Source: Psychrobacillus faecigallinarum (lineage in GTDB: Bacteria > Bacillota > Bacilli > Bacillales_A > Planococcaceae). Taken from it: 64,000 nucleotides of DNA. Positions 1 through 8,148 of the stretch are shown one piece after another. Numbering within the stretch: the first letter of the stretch is position 1; each line of letters opens with the position of its first letter. Location: positions 124,001 to 188,000 of the forward strand of contig NZ_JACSQO010000002.1 in the NCBI RefSeq assembly GCF_014836595.1, given 5' to 3'. The position numbers and the translations under genes are program-made. The notes under the pieces were generated by a model. That model searched no databases and was not told where the DNA came from. It was given only the letters and a program-made list of their open reading frames with translations.

Positions 1-436
1 CTTGTTGCGAGCTTACTTCGTAGCTTTTGAAATCAATGGTCAAGGAACCGATAGTCAACGTGTCATTCTCGGGATAATTATATCTTCGCAAAATAGCTTT
101 AACCCGGTATAACAACTCCTTAGACTCGAAAGGTTTAACTAGATAATCGTCAGAGCCGGCTAAGAATCCACGCTCTTTATCTTCAATATGATGACGAGCA
201 GTAAGCAGGATGACTGGAAGATCGTAATCTTTACGCAATATTTTTGTAAGTTCAAACCCATCCATACCTGGCATCATTACATCAACTACTGCTAAATCCA
301 TTGCCTTAGAATTTAAGCACATTAAAGCTTGTTCGCCTGAAGTCGCTTCAATTACTTCATAGCCATTTTGTCGAAGTTCGGCTGAAACAAAATTCAGCAT
401 ATGTATATCGTCATCTACTGCAAGTATGCGAATCAC
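1..436 (-). CDS. hssR: Response regulator, OmpR family, HssR-like (C-terminus outside window)
   Basis: The visible 145 codons give a complete receiver domain: acidic pocket DDD at residues 8-10, phospho-acceptor Asp52 in VVDVMMPG, and the switch Lys in DDYLVKPF. The start of an OmpR-type winged-helix domain follows. Residues from about 46 to 118 (receiver body, KERGF, LLYRVKAILRRYN) closely resemble the Staphylococcus heme-sensing regulator HssR from memory. In that family it activates the HrtAB heme-efflux pump after phosphorylation by HssS. The start is GTG at 434-436, preceded by a strong SD (AAGGAGG). The kinase would lie to the left, outside the window. No hrtAB genes are visible here, so the heme role is inference from similarity. 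Confidence 0.75.
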   Translation of the reverse strand, partial: MIRILAVDDDIHMLNFVSAELRQNGYEVIEATSGEQALMCLNSKAMDLAVVDVMMPGMDGFELTKILRKDYDLPVILLTARHHIEDKERGFLAGSDDYLVKPFESKELLYRVKAILRRYNYPENDTLTIGSLTIDFKSYEVSSQQ

Positions 437-660
437 TTAAATCCTCCTTCATATGCATTGTAAAATAACAATAATTAGACTATAAGGCTTAATAAACGAA
501 GAAGCAATTAATGAGAAGAAAAAGGAAGATGTAATTTATAGAGGCACCTAAAGAAGATTATTAATGTTTCAATTGGTTTCGCGGAGGACTAGTTTAGGAA
601 GTAGGGTAAAAGGGAGGATTACTTTCTATTACTTGTTTTATCTTTCATTATAGACAAAAT

Positions 661-705
661 AAAAAAGCCTCCAAACCCTGTATTAACAAGGTTGTGAAGG
701 CTTTT
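661..705 (-). terminator. Rho-independent terminator of rpsD
   Basis: Read on the minus strand, an imperfect stem (AGCCTTCACAACC with GGTTTGGAGGCT) closes on a loop and is followed by six T. It begins about 28 bases past the rpsD stop codon. Confidence 0.85.
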
Positions 706-732
706 AACATCACTCTTTGCAGAGCAATAAGA

Positions 733-1335
733 TTAACGAGAGTAGAACTCAACGATAAGAGCTTCGTTGATTTCAGCTGATAATTCGCTGCGTTCTGGAA
801 GGCGAACGAAAGTACCAACTTTGTTGTCTGCGTCAAATGTAAGGTATTCTGGTACGAAGTTGTTTACTTCGATTGATTCGTTTACAACGTCCAAGTTTTG
901 AGATTTTTCACGAAGTGAAATTTCTTGACCTGGTTTTAAGCGGTAAGAAGGAATATCAACACGTTTACCATCAACCATAACATGACCGTGGTTAACTAAT
1001 TGACGAGCTCCACGACGAGTGCGAGCAAGACCTAAACGGTATACAATGTTATCAAGGCGAGTTTCAAGAAGAATCATGAAGTTTTCACCATGTTTACCTT
1101 GCATTTTACCAGCTTTATCAAACAAAGTACGGAATTGACGTTCGTTTACACCGTAAGTGTGACGAAGTTTTTGTTTTTCTTGTAATTGAAGACCGTACTC
1201 AGTTAATTTTTTACGTTGGTTAGGACCGTGTTGTCCTGGTGCGTATGGGCGTTTTTCTAATTCTTTACCAGTGCCACTTAGTGAGATACCAAGACGACGT
1301 GATAATTTCCATGCTGGACCTGTATAGCGAGCCAT
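733..1335 (-). CDS. rpsD: 30S ribosomal protein S4
   Basis: This 200-residue protein starts [10 protein letters not shown] and ends YSR, the normal length for Firmicute S4. S4 is a primary 16S rRNA binding protein and nucleates 30S assembly. The central S4 RNA-binding motif is visible ([20 protein letters not shown] to [14 protein letters not shown]). I take ATG at 1333-1335 because an AAAGGAGGAG SD precedes it. A longer in-frame reading to 1392 runs into the leader and is rejected. The gene is monocistronic, with its own promoter, a leader of about 190 nt and a terminator. In B. subtilis S4 represses its own mRNA through such a leader. Confidence 0.98.
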   Translation of the reverse strand: MARYTGPAWKLSRRLGISLSGTGKELEKRPYAPGQHGPNQRKKLTEYGLQLQEKQKLRHTYGVNERQFRTLFDKAGKMQGKHGENFMILLETRLDNIVYRLGLARTRRGARQLVNHGHVMVDGKRVDIPSYRLKPGQEISLREKSQNLDVVNESIEVNNFVPEYLTFDADNKVGTFVRLPERSELSAEINEALIVEFYSR

Positions 1336-1524
1336 GAAAGACTCCTCCTTTGTATTGGTTTTATTTTGTTGTAAAATAAGAACCAGATGCATTCAGAAAA
1401 GCAGCCATTTCGTTTTCATGTATCATCGCCCTAGCAGCCGAGGGTTACGGGATACACCATCTATATACATAGAGGAACAAAATGAACAATCTAATCCATA
1501 CAACTGCTGCATTTATTTTACACA
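1336..1524 (-). promoter_or_regulatory. rpsD 5' leader, candidate S4 autoregulatory region
   Basis: About 190 nt lie between the predicted transcription start and the rpsD start codon. The stretch is rich in complementary segments and holds no credible gene. In B. subtilis, S4 binds its own long leader to repress translation. The position and length match, but I did not confirm the fold. Confidence 0.55.
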
Positions 1525-1530
1525 AAGATT

Positions 1531-1559
1531 ATTGTATCTTGCAGGAAACAGAAAGTCAA
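1531..1559 (-). promoter_or_regulatory. Sigma-A promoter of rpsD
   Basis: The minus strand carries TTGACT, a 17-base spacer and TACAAT. This is near consensus and is placed to start transcription at about 1524. Confidence 0.8.
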
Positions 1560-1704
1560 TCATATTCGTTTGAACTCATCATATTTAAATTGTTTTTGGA
1601 GATAGAATATATTGACAATCAGGTAGTTTTATAGTCAAATTGAATTATAAGGGTTTTGGGCTAAAAGTATCATGTTTTCTCTTAGAAAGCTGAGAGGTGT
1701 ATAA

Positions 1705-3564
1705 ATGGACAATCAAATAGACTTAACGAAGTTTAAAGGTAAAGTGTTTGACATATGGACAGAATTTGCGTTTAGCCATGAGTCTAGTGCTAAATGGTTC
1801 GAGGATTTTAAAATTTTATTAGCCGAATTTTTTGATGTGAAGTATGCCGGCTATTATATACAAGATGCACATACATTTATTCAATTGAAATGGAATCATT
1901 CACTCTCCAAGAAAAGAGAAGCCATTAGATGGCATGAGATAGAGGGTTTTTTCTACGAAAAAGATTTTGCAGAAATTCCTTTTATAAGAAAAGAGGAAAA
2001 ATTGAACAGAGAAGTTTCTATTCTCTTAAGAGATGAAGAAAACGTTATACTCGGAATGCTTATGATGGACCTAACTGAAAAATGGGAGAGATTTTCTCAA
2101 ACACCAGATGTAAATGAATTTATTGCCATTGTAAGTAAACTAATCAAGGTTATTCGAAAGTCAGTTTATCTCACTCAACAAGAGCACCAATATCGAAATC
2201 TATTTAATGTTACAAAGATGTTCCACTCGACTCTAGAAATTGACCAAATTTTACAAGGGACATTATTTGCCATTCATGATGCGTTTCCTGACTTTGGCAC
2301 GACTCTAATACTATCGAATGATCAAGATCGTAAAACTTCTGTTCCTTACAAGCTGTTTGATTATACAGCGGAAAGACCTGCTACAGTAGAAGCATATGTG
2401 TCAGGGGAGATAACTTCCGATTTAGTAGAAGACCTAGAAATGAGACAGCTAAACGTACCGATTAAAGGAAAGCAGGGGAACTATGGGATTTTACAAGTTT
2501 CCACCCCTCTAGATTATTTGTTTTCCTATAGACAGAAGGAGTTTATCACGATGCTTGCTGCCACGGCGGGAAATGCATTGGAAAATGCGAAGTTATTTAT
2601 CCAATCTCACCGTCTAGTAGGTGACTTACAATTAATAAATGAAACTACGCATAAGTTAAATATGAATTTATCGCAGGGTGAAATGGTTATTTTTTTAAGA
2701 AATCAGCTGATGAAATCCTTTCAACCAGAGCATGTGTGCTTTGTATTTATAGAGGATGAAGAATATTCTATAAATGCAGCAAGTTCGGATTATTTTTATA
2801 CATTAGAAGGTCAAATGTATATCCAGCACGTGGGCAACCAATTTAAAAAAATGAAGGATTCTCTGTTTATAGCTGACTTCAATCGGATTAGCAATGCAAA
2901 TGTTGCATATCGATCTCTAGTGGCAATTCCTTTGAGAGAACAAGATACTATTACTGGATTTAGCATTGTATTGCATAGTGAACCTTACTATTTTTCCTTT
3001 GATAGTTTCAAATTAATGCAATCATTAATACAGCATTCCTCTTTAGCACTTAGTAACTCAGCGCTTCGTCATAAGCTTCAAGAAATGGTTGATCGTGATC
3101 ATTTGACGAATCTCTACGCTAGAAGCTATTTAGATAGGTATGTAGAGGAATCTATGGAGAAGGATACAAGCGGGACATTTGTATTAATGGATATTGATAA
3201 CTTCAAACAAATAAATGACACACATGGTCATCAAATAGGGGACAGCATTCTTAGGCAAATTGCTACCGTTATTGAGAAGCAAGTTGAAAAATTAGGGATT
3301 GGTGCACGTTGGGGCGGGGAGGAGCTTGCTCTATATTTTTCCGAAATGACTCTTGAAGAAGGGAAAAAAATTTGTAAATCTCTTTTAGAAATAATTCCTA
3401 TATATACAAATCCAAGTGTAACTGTGTCTATCGGTGTTTCGTTATGGTGTGAGGACGGCGAAATGAACTTCCACAATTTGTTTCATCATGCTGATACCGC
3501 GTTATATGAGGCAAAAAATAATGGTAAAAACCAGCTCTGTGTTTATAAGGCAGACCACTTCTAA
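1705..3564 (+). CDS. dgcP: GAF-GGDEF diguanylate cyclase (DgcP/YtrP-like)
   Basis: The 619-residue protein has no predicted membrane segment. It has repeated GAF-like sensory regions (about residues 20-145, 170-295 and 310-450) and a C-terminal GGDEF domain (about 460-615). The active-site motif is GGEEL at residues 537-541, which normally supports cyclic-di-GMP synthesis from two GTP. MDIDNFKQINDTHGHQIGD supplies the usual metal/GTP half. No RxxD inhibitory site is visible just before GGEEL, so product inhibition may be absent. B. subtilis has the GAF-GGDEF cyclase DgcP (YtrP) beside rpsD, and the synteny supports this name. The SD is GAGAGGTG. The gene ends inside its own terminator. Confidence 0.85.
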   Translation: MDNQIDLTKFKGKVFDIWTEFAFSHESSAKWFEDFKILLAEFFDVKYAGYYIQDAHTFIQLKWNHSLSKKREAIRWHEIEGFFYEKDFAEIPFIRKEEKLNREVSILLRDEENVILGMLMMDLTEKWERFSQTPDVNEFIAIVSKLIKVIRKSVYLTQQEHQYRNLFNVTKMFHSTLEIDQILQGTLFAIHDAFPDFGTTLILSNDQDRKTSVPYKLFDYTAERPATVEAYVSGEITSDLVEDLEMRQLNVPIKGKQGNYGILQVSTPLDYLFSYRQKEFITMLAATAGNALENAKLFIQSHRLVGDLQLINETTHKLNMNLSQGEMVIFLRNQLMKSFQPEHVCFVFIEDEEYSINAASSDYFYTLEGQMYIQHVGNQFKKMKDSLFIADFNRISNANVAYRSLVAIPLREQDTITGFSIVLHSEPYYFSFDSFKLMQSLIQHSSLALSNSALRHKLQEMVDRDHLTNLYARSYLDRYVEESMEKDTSGTFVLMDIDNFKQINDTHGHQIGDSILRQIATVIEKQVEKLGIGARWGGEELALYFSEMTLEEGKKICKSLLEIIPIYTNPSVTVSIGVSLWCEDGEMNFHNLFHHADTALYEAKNNGKNQLCVYKADHF

Positions 3565-3588
3565 GAGTAGCTGCCTTTTCTTTTTTTT
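3547..3588 (+). terminator. Terminator overlapping the dgcP stop codon
   Basis: A stem of AAGGCAG paired with CTGCCTT is followed by TTTC and eight T. The TAA stop of dgcP sits in the loop side of the hairpin. Confidence 0.75.
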
Positions 3589-3609
3589 AATAAATGTGTA
3601 CACTATTGT

Positions 3610-3623
3610 TGTAAGCGTTTACA
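3610..3623 (+). promoter_or_regulatory. CcpA cre site upstream of megL
   Basis: TGTAAGCGTTTACA matches the catabolite-responsive consensus TGWAANCGNTNWCA at all 14 positions. It lies directly before the SD, where it should overlap or follow the transcription start. CcpA bound there would repress megL when a preferred sugar is present. The site is seen; the regulation is inferred. Confidence 0.8.
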
Positions 3624-3639
3624 AAAGGGGTGCACTATT

Positions 3640-4833
3640 TTGGGAAAATCATCAATGGAAAAAGAAACATTATTAATTCATCAAGGGTACACGACAGAAA
3701 ATCATCACGATAGTTTAGCTGTTCCGTTGTATCAAACTTCTACTTTTGCATTTGAGAATGCTGAGCAGGGTGCAAGACGATTTGCAGGGGAGGAAGCAGG
3801 CGGAATATACTCTCGCTTAGGGAATCCAACTGTTAATGTACTGGAACAAAGAATGGCTGCAATTGAAAATGGAGAGGGAGCGCTTGCCTTTGGGTCGGGG
3901 ATGGCCGCAGTGAGCACAATCCTAGTACATTTAACAAAGGCAGGTGACCATATTTTATGTACTAGAGGCATTTATGGTTGTACATTCGGCTTACTCAACA
4001 TTATGAAAGAAAAATACAATATTACACATAGTTTAGAAAAATTAACGACAGAAGAAGAGATTGAAGCTTCTATTAAACCGAATACAAGTTGTATTTATAT
4101 TGAAACACCGATTAATCCAACAATGGAAATTGTAGACATTGCTTTAATCACGAATATTGCTAGGAAGCATAATATTCCAGTAGTAGTAGATAACACCTTT
4201 TGCTCTCCATATATACAAAATCCTTTGGACATAGGAGCGGACTTTGTGCTGCATAGTGCAACGAAATACATTAATGGACATGGTGACGTAATAGCTGGAC
4301 TTCTGGTTGGAAAGAATAAAGAAGAGATGGATAAAATCCGCTCAACAGTTCAAAAGGATTTTGGTGGAATCATTTCTCCGTTTGATGCTTGGCTATTAAT
4401 TAGAGGGTTAAAAACTTTGCATGTAAGAATGGATAGACATTCAAAAAATGCAGAAGAGGTGTTCTCCTTTTTAGCATCGCACCCTTCAGTAGAATCCATT
4501 TATTATCCTTTCGATGAGAAAAATCCTCAGTATGAGGTAGCAAAGAAACAGATGAAAAGTGGGGGGGGACTTATTTCTTTTGCAGTTAAAGGAGGCAAAG
4601 AAAAAGCCCAACAGCTGATGGATGCTCTTTCCCTTATCAAGATTGCTGTTAGTCTTGGTGATGCAGAAACGCTAATACAGCATCCGGCAACAATGACACA
4701 TTCTGTTGTACCGGAAAAAGAAAGAGTTGCAATGGGGATTACTGATGGATTACTCCGACTGTCTGTCGGTCTAGAAAACTCCGAAGATATAATAGAGGAT
4801 TTAAAGCAAGCCTTTGATAATTTGAAGCTATAA
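3640..4833 (+). CDS. megL: Methionine gamma-lyase, PLP-dependent
   Basis: This 397-residue cystathionine-gamma-synthase-family enzyme resembles Pseudomonas putida methionine gamma-lyase over its whole length. It carries the family's GIYGCTF with Cys114 (equivalent to the reactive Cys of true gamma-lyases) and Tyr112, and the PLP lysine Lys209 in HSATKYINGHGD. The expected reaction splits L-methionine into methanethiol, 2-oxobutyrate and ammonia. The Cys argues for the lyase over cystathionine gamma-synthase or beta-lyase. I choose TTG at 3640 because AAAAGGGG is 9 bases upstream; the ATG at 3655 has no SD at proper spacing. A perfect cre precedes it. Its convergent neighbour msrC also handles methionine. 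Confidence 0.85.
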   Translation: MGKSSMEKETLLIHQGYTTENHHDSLAVPLYQTSTFAFENAEQGARRFAGEEAGGIYSRLGNPTVNVLEQRMAAIENGEGALAFGSGMAAVSTILVHLTKAGDHILCTRGIYGCTFGLLNIMKEKYNITHSLEKLTTEEEIEASIKPNTSCIYIETPINPTMEIVDIALITNIARKHNIPVVVDNTFCSPYIQNPLDIGADFVLHSATKYINGHGDVIAGLLVGKNKEEMDKIRSTVQKDFGGIISPFDAWLLIRGLKTLHVRMDRHSKNAEEVFSFLASHPSVESIYYPFDEKNPQYEVAKKQMKSGGGLISFAVKGGKEKAQQLMDALSLIKIAVSLGDAETLIQHPATMTHSVVPEKERVAMGITDGLLRLSVGLENSEDIIEDLKQAFDNLKL

Positions 4834-4834
4834 A

Positions 4835-4877
4835 AAAGAGAGGATGGCCGTGACATAAGTCAGGGGCATCCTCTCCT
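4835..4877 (-). terminator. Terminator of the hisJ-msrC operon, between convergent genes
   Basis: GAGAGGATG pairs with CATCCTCTC. On the minus strand the stem is followed by six T, while the plus side has only CTAATATT. It mainly serves msrC and may also slow megL transcripts. Confidence 0.8.
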
Positions 4878-4901
4878 AATATTAAAAAACAAAGTCCTAT
4901 C

Positions 4902-5381
4902 TTATATATGCTTAATAAGCACCTCTATAAATTTTTCTAAACCCTCTGCATCCTCGGAAGAAAAACGTTCTTTTACAGGGCTATCAATATCTAAAACTCC
5001 AACTAGTTTACTATCTTTTACTATAGGTACAACTATCTCCGATTGAGAGGCAGCGTCACAAGCAATATGACCAGGGAATGCGTGAACATCTGGAACGATA
5101 ATCGTTTCCTGTGTTTCTGCCGCAGTACCACAAACGCCTTTACCCAGCTGTATTCTTACACAAGCAGGTAATCCTTGGAATGGTCCTAGTACAAGACCGC
5201 CGTCTTCTACTAAATAAAATCCAACCCAATTTATTTGATCAAAAAATTGGTTTAAAAGTGCTGCAGCATTACTTAAGTTAGCGATCACATTTTTTTCGCC
5301 TTCTAATAGAGCATCTAGCTGCTTAGATAATAATGAATAATTAGCTGATAAGTCAGTTGAATAGTTGGTTGTTTGAAACAT
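4902..5381 (-). CDS. msrC: Free methionine-(R)-sulfoxide reductase (GAF domain, YtsP)
   Basis: The 159-residue protein is a single GAF domain. It reduces free methionine-R-sulfoxide, a repair and salvage activity in the cytosol. The catalytic cysteines known from E. coli fRMsr are present in LPACVRIQLGKGVCG and in HIACDAAS. The conserved NWVGFYL and VLDIDSP segments also fit. It lies 14 bases downstream of hisJ on the same strand, so the two probably share a transcript, as in B. subtilis. The SD is TGGAG. The ATG at 5379-5381 is the only sensible start. Confidence 0.9.
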   Translation of the reverse strand: MFQTTNYSTDLSANYSLLSKQLDALLEGEKNVIANLSNAAALLNQFFDQINWVGFYLVEDGGLVLGPFQGLPACVRIQLGKGVCGTAAETQETIIVPDVHAFPGHIACDAASQSEIVVPIVKDSKLVGVLDIDSPVKERFSSEDAEGLEKFIEVLIKHI

Positions 5382-5395
5382 ATTGATTCTCCATT

Positions 5396-6193
5396 CTACA
5401 ATATATTACTTATAAGATTATAATGCTGATGTAAATCTTTTGCTTGATGTGCATCTGAACCGAACACTAAAGGTATTCCTAATTTTTTTGCTAGTGATAC
5501 GTATGGAAGTGGCGGATAACTCTCTTTACAAAAGGGCTTAGCAAAGCCAGCACTATTTACATCTAACTCCATATTTCTATTCTTTATTTCTACTAGTATA
5601 GCTAATATGTCCTCATGATCGTCAACCGTTTTGGGGAGAGCGTGCTGAAACTTATGAGCAAGCGTAATATGCCCAATTCGTTTTGGCTTAAATATTCCTA
5701 AGTCGCTCGTTATTGAATCCATCACCGTTTTGTAATACAATTTATAGACAGACATAGGATTACCTAGTTTTTGAACAAATTTTAGAAAAACTTCTTTAGA
5801 ATAATCGATACATACATAGTCCTCATGAGCGAGTAAGAAATGTACGGATAAAATCGAATCATCTAAATATTTGCCATAAGTGTTTAGAAAACTAGTAGTT
5901 TCAAGTTCGAAGCCTGTAATATAGTCAATTTCCAAACCTGTAGATATAACAATATCTTGTTTGTATTCTTTTTTCAACTGATCTAGATCAAACAGATATG
6001 CCTCAAGTAGTTTTAAGTCCATGCCACTATCTTCGTCTGGGGTAGGGTCTTTAAAATTAGAAGGCAACGGAGCATGCTCGGTAAAGGAGATTTCGCTAGT
6101 TCCAGCTTGTATAGCCTTCTCAATATATTGATGAAAGCTATCTAGAGATCCATGTGGGCAGTAAGGTGTATGTATATGTCCATCTTTTATCAT
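5396..6193 (-). CDS. hisJ: Histidinol-phosphatase, PHP family
   Basis: The 265-residue PHP-superfamily phosphatase catalyses the histidinol-phosphate to histidinol step of histidine synthesis. Metal-ligand motifs are visible: DGHIHTPYCPHGS at the N-terminus, FTEHAPLP, SVHFLL, GHITLAHKF and FGSDAHQ near the end. These match B. subtilis HisJ. I use ATG at 6191-6193 because AAAGGAGC precedes it; the longer reading to 6235 has no SD. It is the first gene of a two-gene minus-strand unit with msrC. As in B. subtilis, the other his genes are not nearby. Confidence 0.92.
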   Translation of the reverse strand: MIKDGHIHTPYCPHGSLDSFHQYIEKAIQAGTSEISFTEHAPLPSNFKDPTPDEDSGMDLKLLEAYLFDLDQLKKEYKQDIVISTGLEIDYITGFELETTSFLNTYGKYLDDSILSVHFLLAHEDYVCIDYSKEVFLKFVQKLGNPMSVYKLYYKTVMDSITSDLGIFKPKRIGHITLAHKFQHALPKTVDDHEDILAILVEIKNRNMELDVNSAGFAKPFCKESYPPLPYVSLAKKLGIPLVFGSDAHQAKDLHQHYNLISNIL

Positions 6194-6340
6194 TATTACT
6201 AGCTCCTTTTGACAAAAGTAAAATATTTTTAACATTTCCTAGGTTTATTCTTCTTTTATGAAACAATAACATAAAAAGCATGGTAATATATAGAGTAAGA
6301 TAGAATTAGAACTTTTTGATTTTGGAACAGGGGGCTTACG

Positions 6341-8041
6341 ATGAGGTATATCATCCCAGCAGTCATTGTACTTTTAGTAATAGCAATCATTGCATTTATC
6401 ATACGAAAAAAACATCATACAGAAATTGCTCGATTGGAGCATGAAAAGCACCAAATTCAAAACAAGCCTATTTTAGAAGAAATGACGAAAGTTAAACAAC
6501 TGAATATGAATGGGCAGACAGAGGAAATGTTCGAAAGATGGCGCAATACCTGGACAGAGGTTATGGATGTACATATGCCTAAGATAGACGTTCTTCTTTT
6601 TGATGCAGAAGAATATGTAGATAAGTTCCTATTTATGAAAGCCACCAAAATCGAAAAAGAGCTTCAAATTTTAATATCCTCTTGTGATGAAAAAATGTCA
6701 GGCATCATTAAGGAACTCGAAGAACTGATCGGTAGTGAAGAAAAGAATAGAATTGAAATAGAACAATTGAAAGAGCAGCACCGAGCGGCAAGAAAAACAT
6801 TACTTGCTCATCAATATTCCTTCGGAGAAGCGGCTCCTGCTCTAGAAGCCAAGTTAGAATCCTTTCTTCCACTTTTCGAGGAATTCGATCATTTAACTGA
6901 TACAGGTAACTATTTGAGTGCTAGAGAAATAGTGATTAATATTCAAAACGAAGGACAAAAATTCTTTCATAAAATACATGAGATTCCAACATTGCTGAGC
7001 GAAATCCAACATAAGATTCCAGCTACTATTCATGAATTACGAAATGGTCAAAAAGAAATGGAAGCAAGCTCTTACTACTTGCAACATTTAGAAATGACAA
7101 AGAAGCTAGATGGATTAGAAGCGGAGCTTGGAGAATTGAAAGCCTCTATTGTGGAACTCGAGGTTAGTAAGCCATTGACTCGTGTAGAAGAGATTAAAGA
7201 AGAAATAGAAACTTTCTATGATTTATTGGAAAAAGAAGTATTGGCTAAAAAGTATGTGGATAATTATAAGGATCAAACCGCTATACGATTAAAAGAAGTA
7301 ACGAGTGCTACTAAAGCGATAAACGAAGAAGCAACATATGTTCAACAAAGCTATCGTTTACCTGAAAAAGAAGCTGAAATTCCTCAAAGCTGTCTAAAAG
7401 AGCTGGAGGAACTTAATAAGAAGTTTAGCCTTCTAGCTCAAAGAGTTGAAGAAGAAAAATCTGCTTATTCTAGCCTTCAAGAGGAGTTAAATGATATTGC
7501 TGAAGAAATCGATCGGTTATACGAAGAACAGGATCGTTTTGCGAATCGCTTAAAAAATCTTCGTATTGATGAAAATAAAGCTCGTGAAAAGCTAGATGAT
7601 TTAAAAGTATTACTGCATGATACAGACCGAATGATTCAAAAGGCTAATATTCCAGGAATTCCAGAGGAAATGGACGTCCGTCTAGAAGAAGCAGAAGAGC
7701 ATATTTATGTTGCTATGCAAAGCCTACAGGAAGTTCCATTGAATATGACGTTAGTAGATGGCTATCTTGAAAAGGCTGAAGCTTGCATGGAAGAAGTGCA
7801 CCAAAAAGCCAAAGAAATGCTAGAGAATGTAGAGTTAACCGAAAAAATTATTCAATATGGTAACCGTTATCGTGCGACACATCCAAATGTCCATGCACGT
7901 TTACTCGAAGCAGAGGAAGCATTCAGACAGTTGCGCTATGCTAAGGCGTTAGAGGATGCTGCTACTGCTGTGGAAGAGGTGGAACCGGGAGCTTTAAAGA
8001 AAATCGAAATGATGATTAAAGAAGCAGCTTGGCGTACATAA
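6341..8041 (+). CDS. ezrA: Septation ring formation regulator EzrA
   Basis: The 566-residue protein has an N-terminal membrane anchor (residues 3-21) followed by a long coiled-coil cytoplasmic part. This is the EzrA layout of one TM plus spectrin-like repeats. EzrA binds FtsZ, keeps Z-rings from forming at the poles, and supports the division ring. The C-terminal conserved patch is visible as QYGNRYRATHPNVHARL, equivalent to the QNR patch. B. subtilis EzrA is 562 residues and occupies the same place in the gene order. The SD is AGGGGG. A strong terminator follows. Confidence 0.93.
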   Translation: MRYIIPAVIVLLVIAIIAFIIRKKHHTEIARLEHEKHQIQNKPILEEMTKVKQLNMNGQTEEMFERWRNTWTEVMDVHMPKIDVLLFDAEEYVDKFLFMKATKIEKELQILISSCDEKMSGIIKELEELIGSEEKNRIEIEQLKEQHRAARKTLLAHQYSFGEAAPALEAKLESFLPLFEEFDHLTDTGNYLSAREIVINIQNEGQKFFHKIHEIPTLLSEIQHKIPATIHELRNGQKEMEASSYYLQHLEMTKKLDGLEAELGELKASIVELEVSKPLTRVEEIKEEIETFYDLLEKEVLAKKYVDNYKDQTAIRLKEVTSATKAINEEATYVQQSYRLPEKEAEIPQSCLKELEELNKKFSLLAQRVEEEKSAYSSLQEELNDIAEEIDRLYEEQDRFANRLKNLRIDENKAREKLDDLKVLLHDTDRMIQKANIPGIPEEMDVRLEEAEEHIYVAMQSLQEVPLNMTLVDGYLEKAEACMEEVHQKAKEMLENVELTEKIIQYGNRYRATHPNVHARLLEAEEAFRQLRYAKALEDAATAVEEVEPGALKKIEMMIKEAAWRT

Positions 8042-8092
8042 CAAATATCTGGCATTAGCTATTAATTATTTTATAAAATCAGATAGAAATGT

Positions 8093-8126
8093 AGACCACC
8101 TCACTACTTGTGAAGGTGGTCTTTTT
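8093..8126 (+). terminator. Terminator of ezrA
   Basis: AGACCACCT pairs with AGGTGGTCT and is followed by TTTT. It lies 52 bases past the ezrA stop and just before the nifZ SD. Confidence 0.85.
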
Positions 8127-8148
8127 CCTAAAAAGGAGAGAGAATACT

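Noticed and set aside
437..660. Heme-responsive operator or hrt genes next to the HssR-like gene
   Set aside because: No direct repeat of the known Hss type and no coding region is seen; the gap holds AT-rich spacer only.
1334..1573. Plus-strand open frame opposite the rpsD leader
   Set aside because: It runs through the rpsD promoter and leader on the other strand, has no SD, and shows no protein-like pattern.
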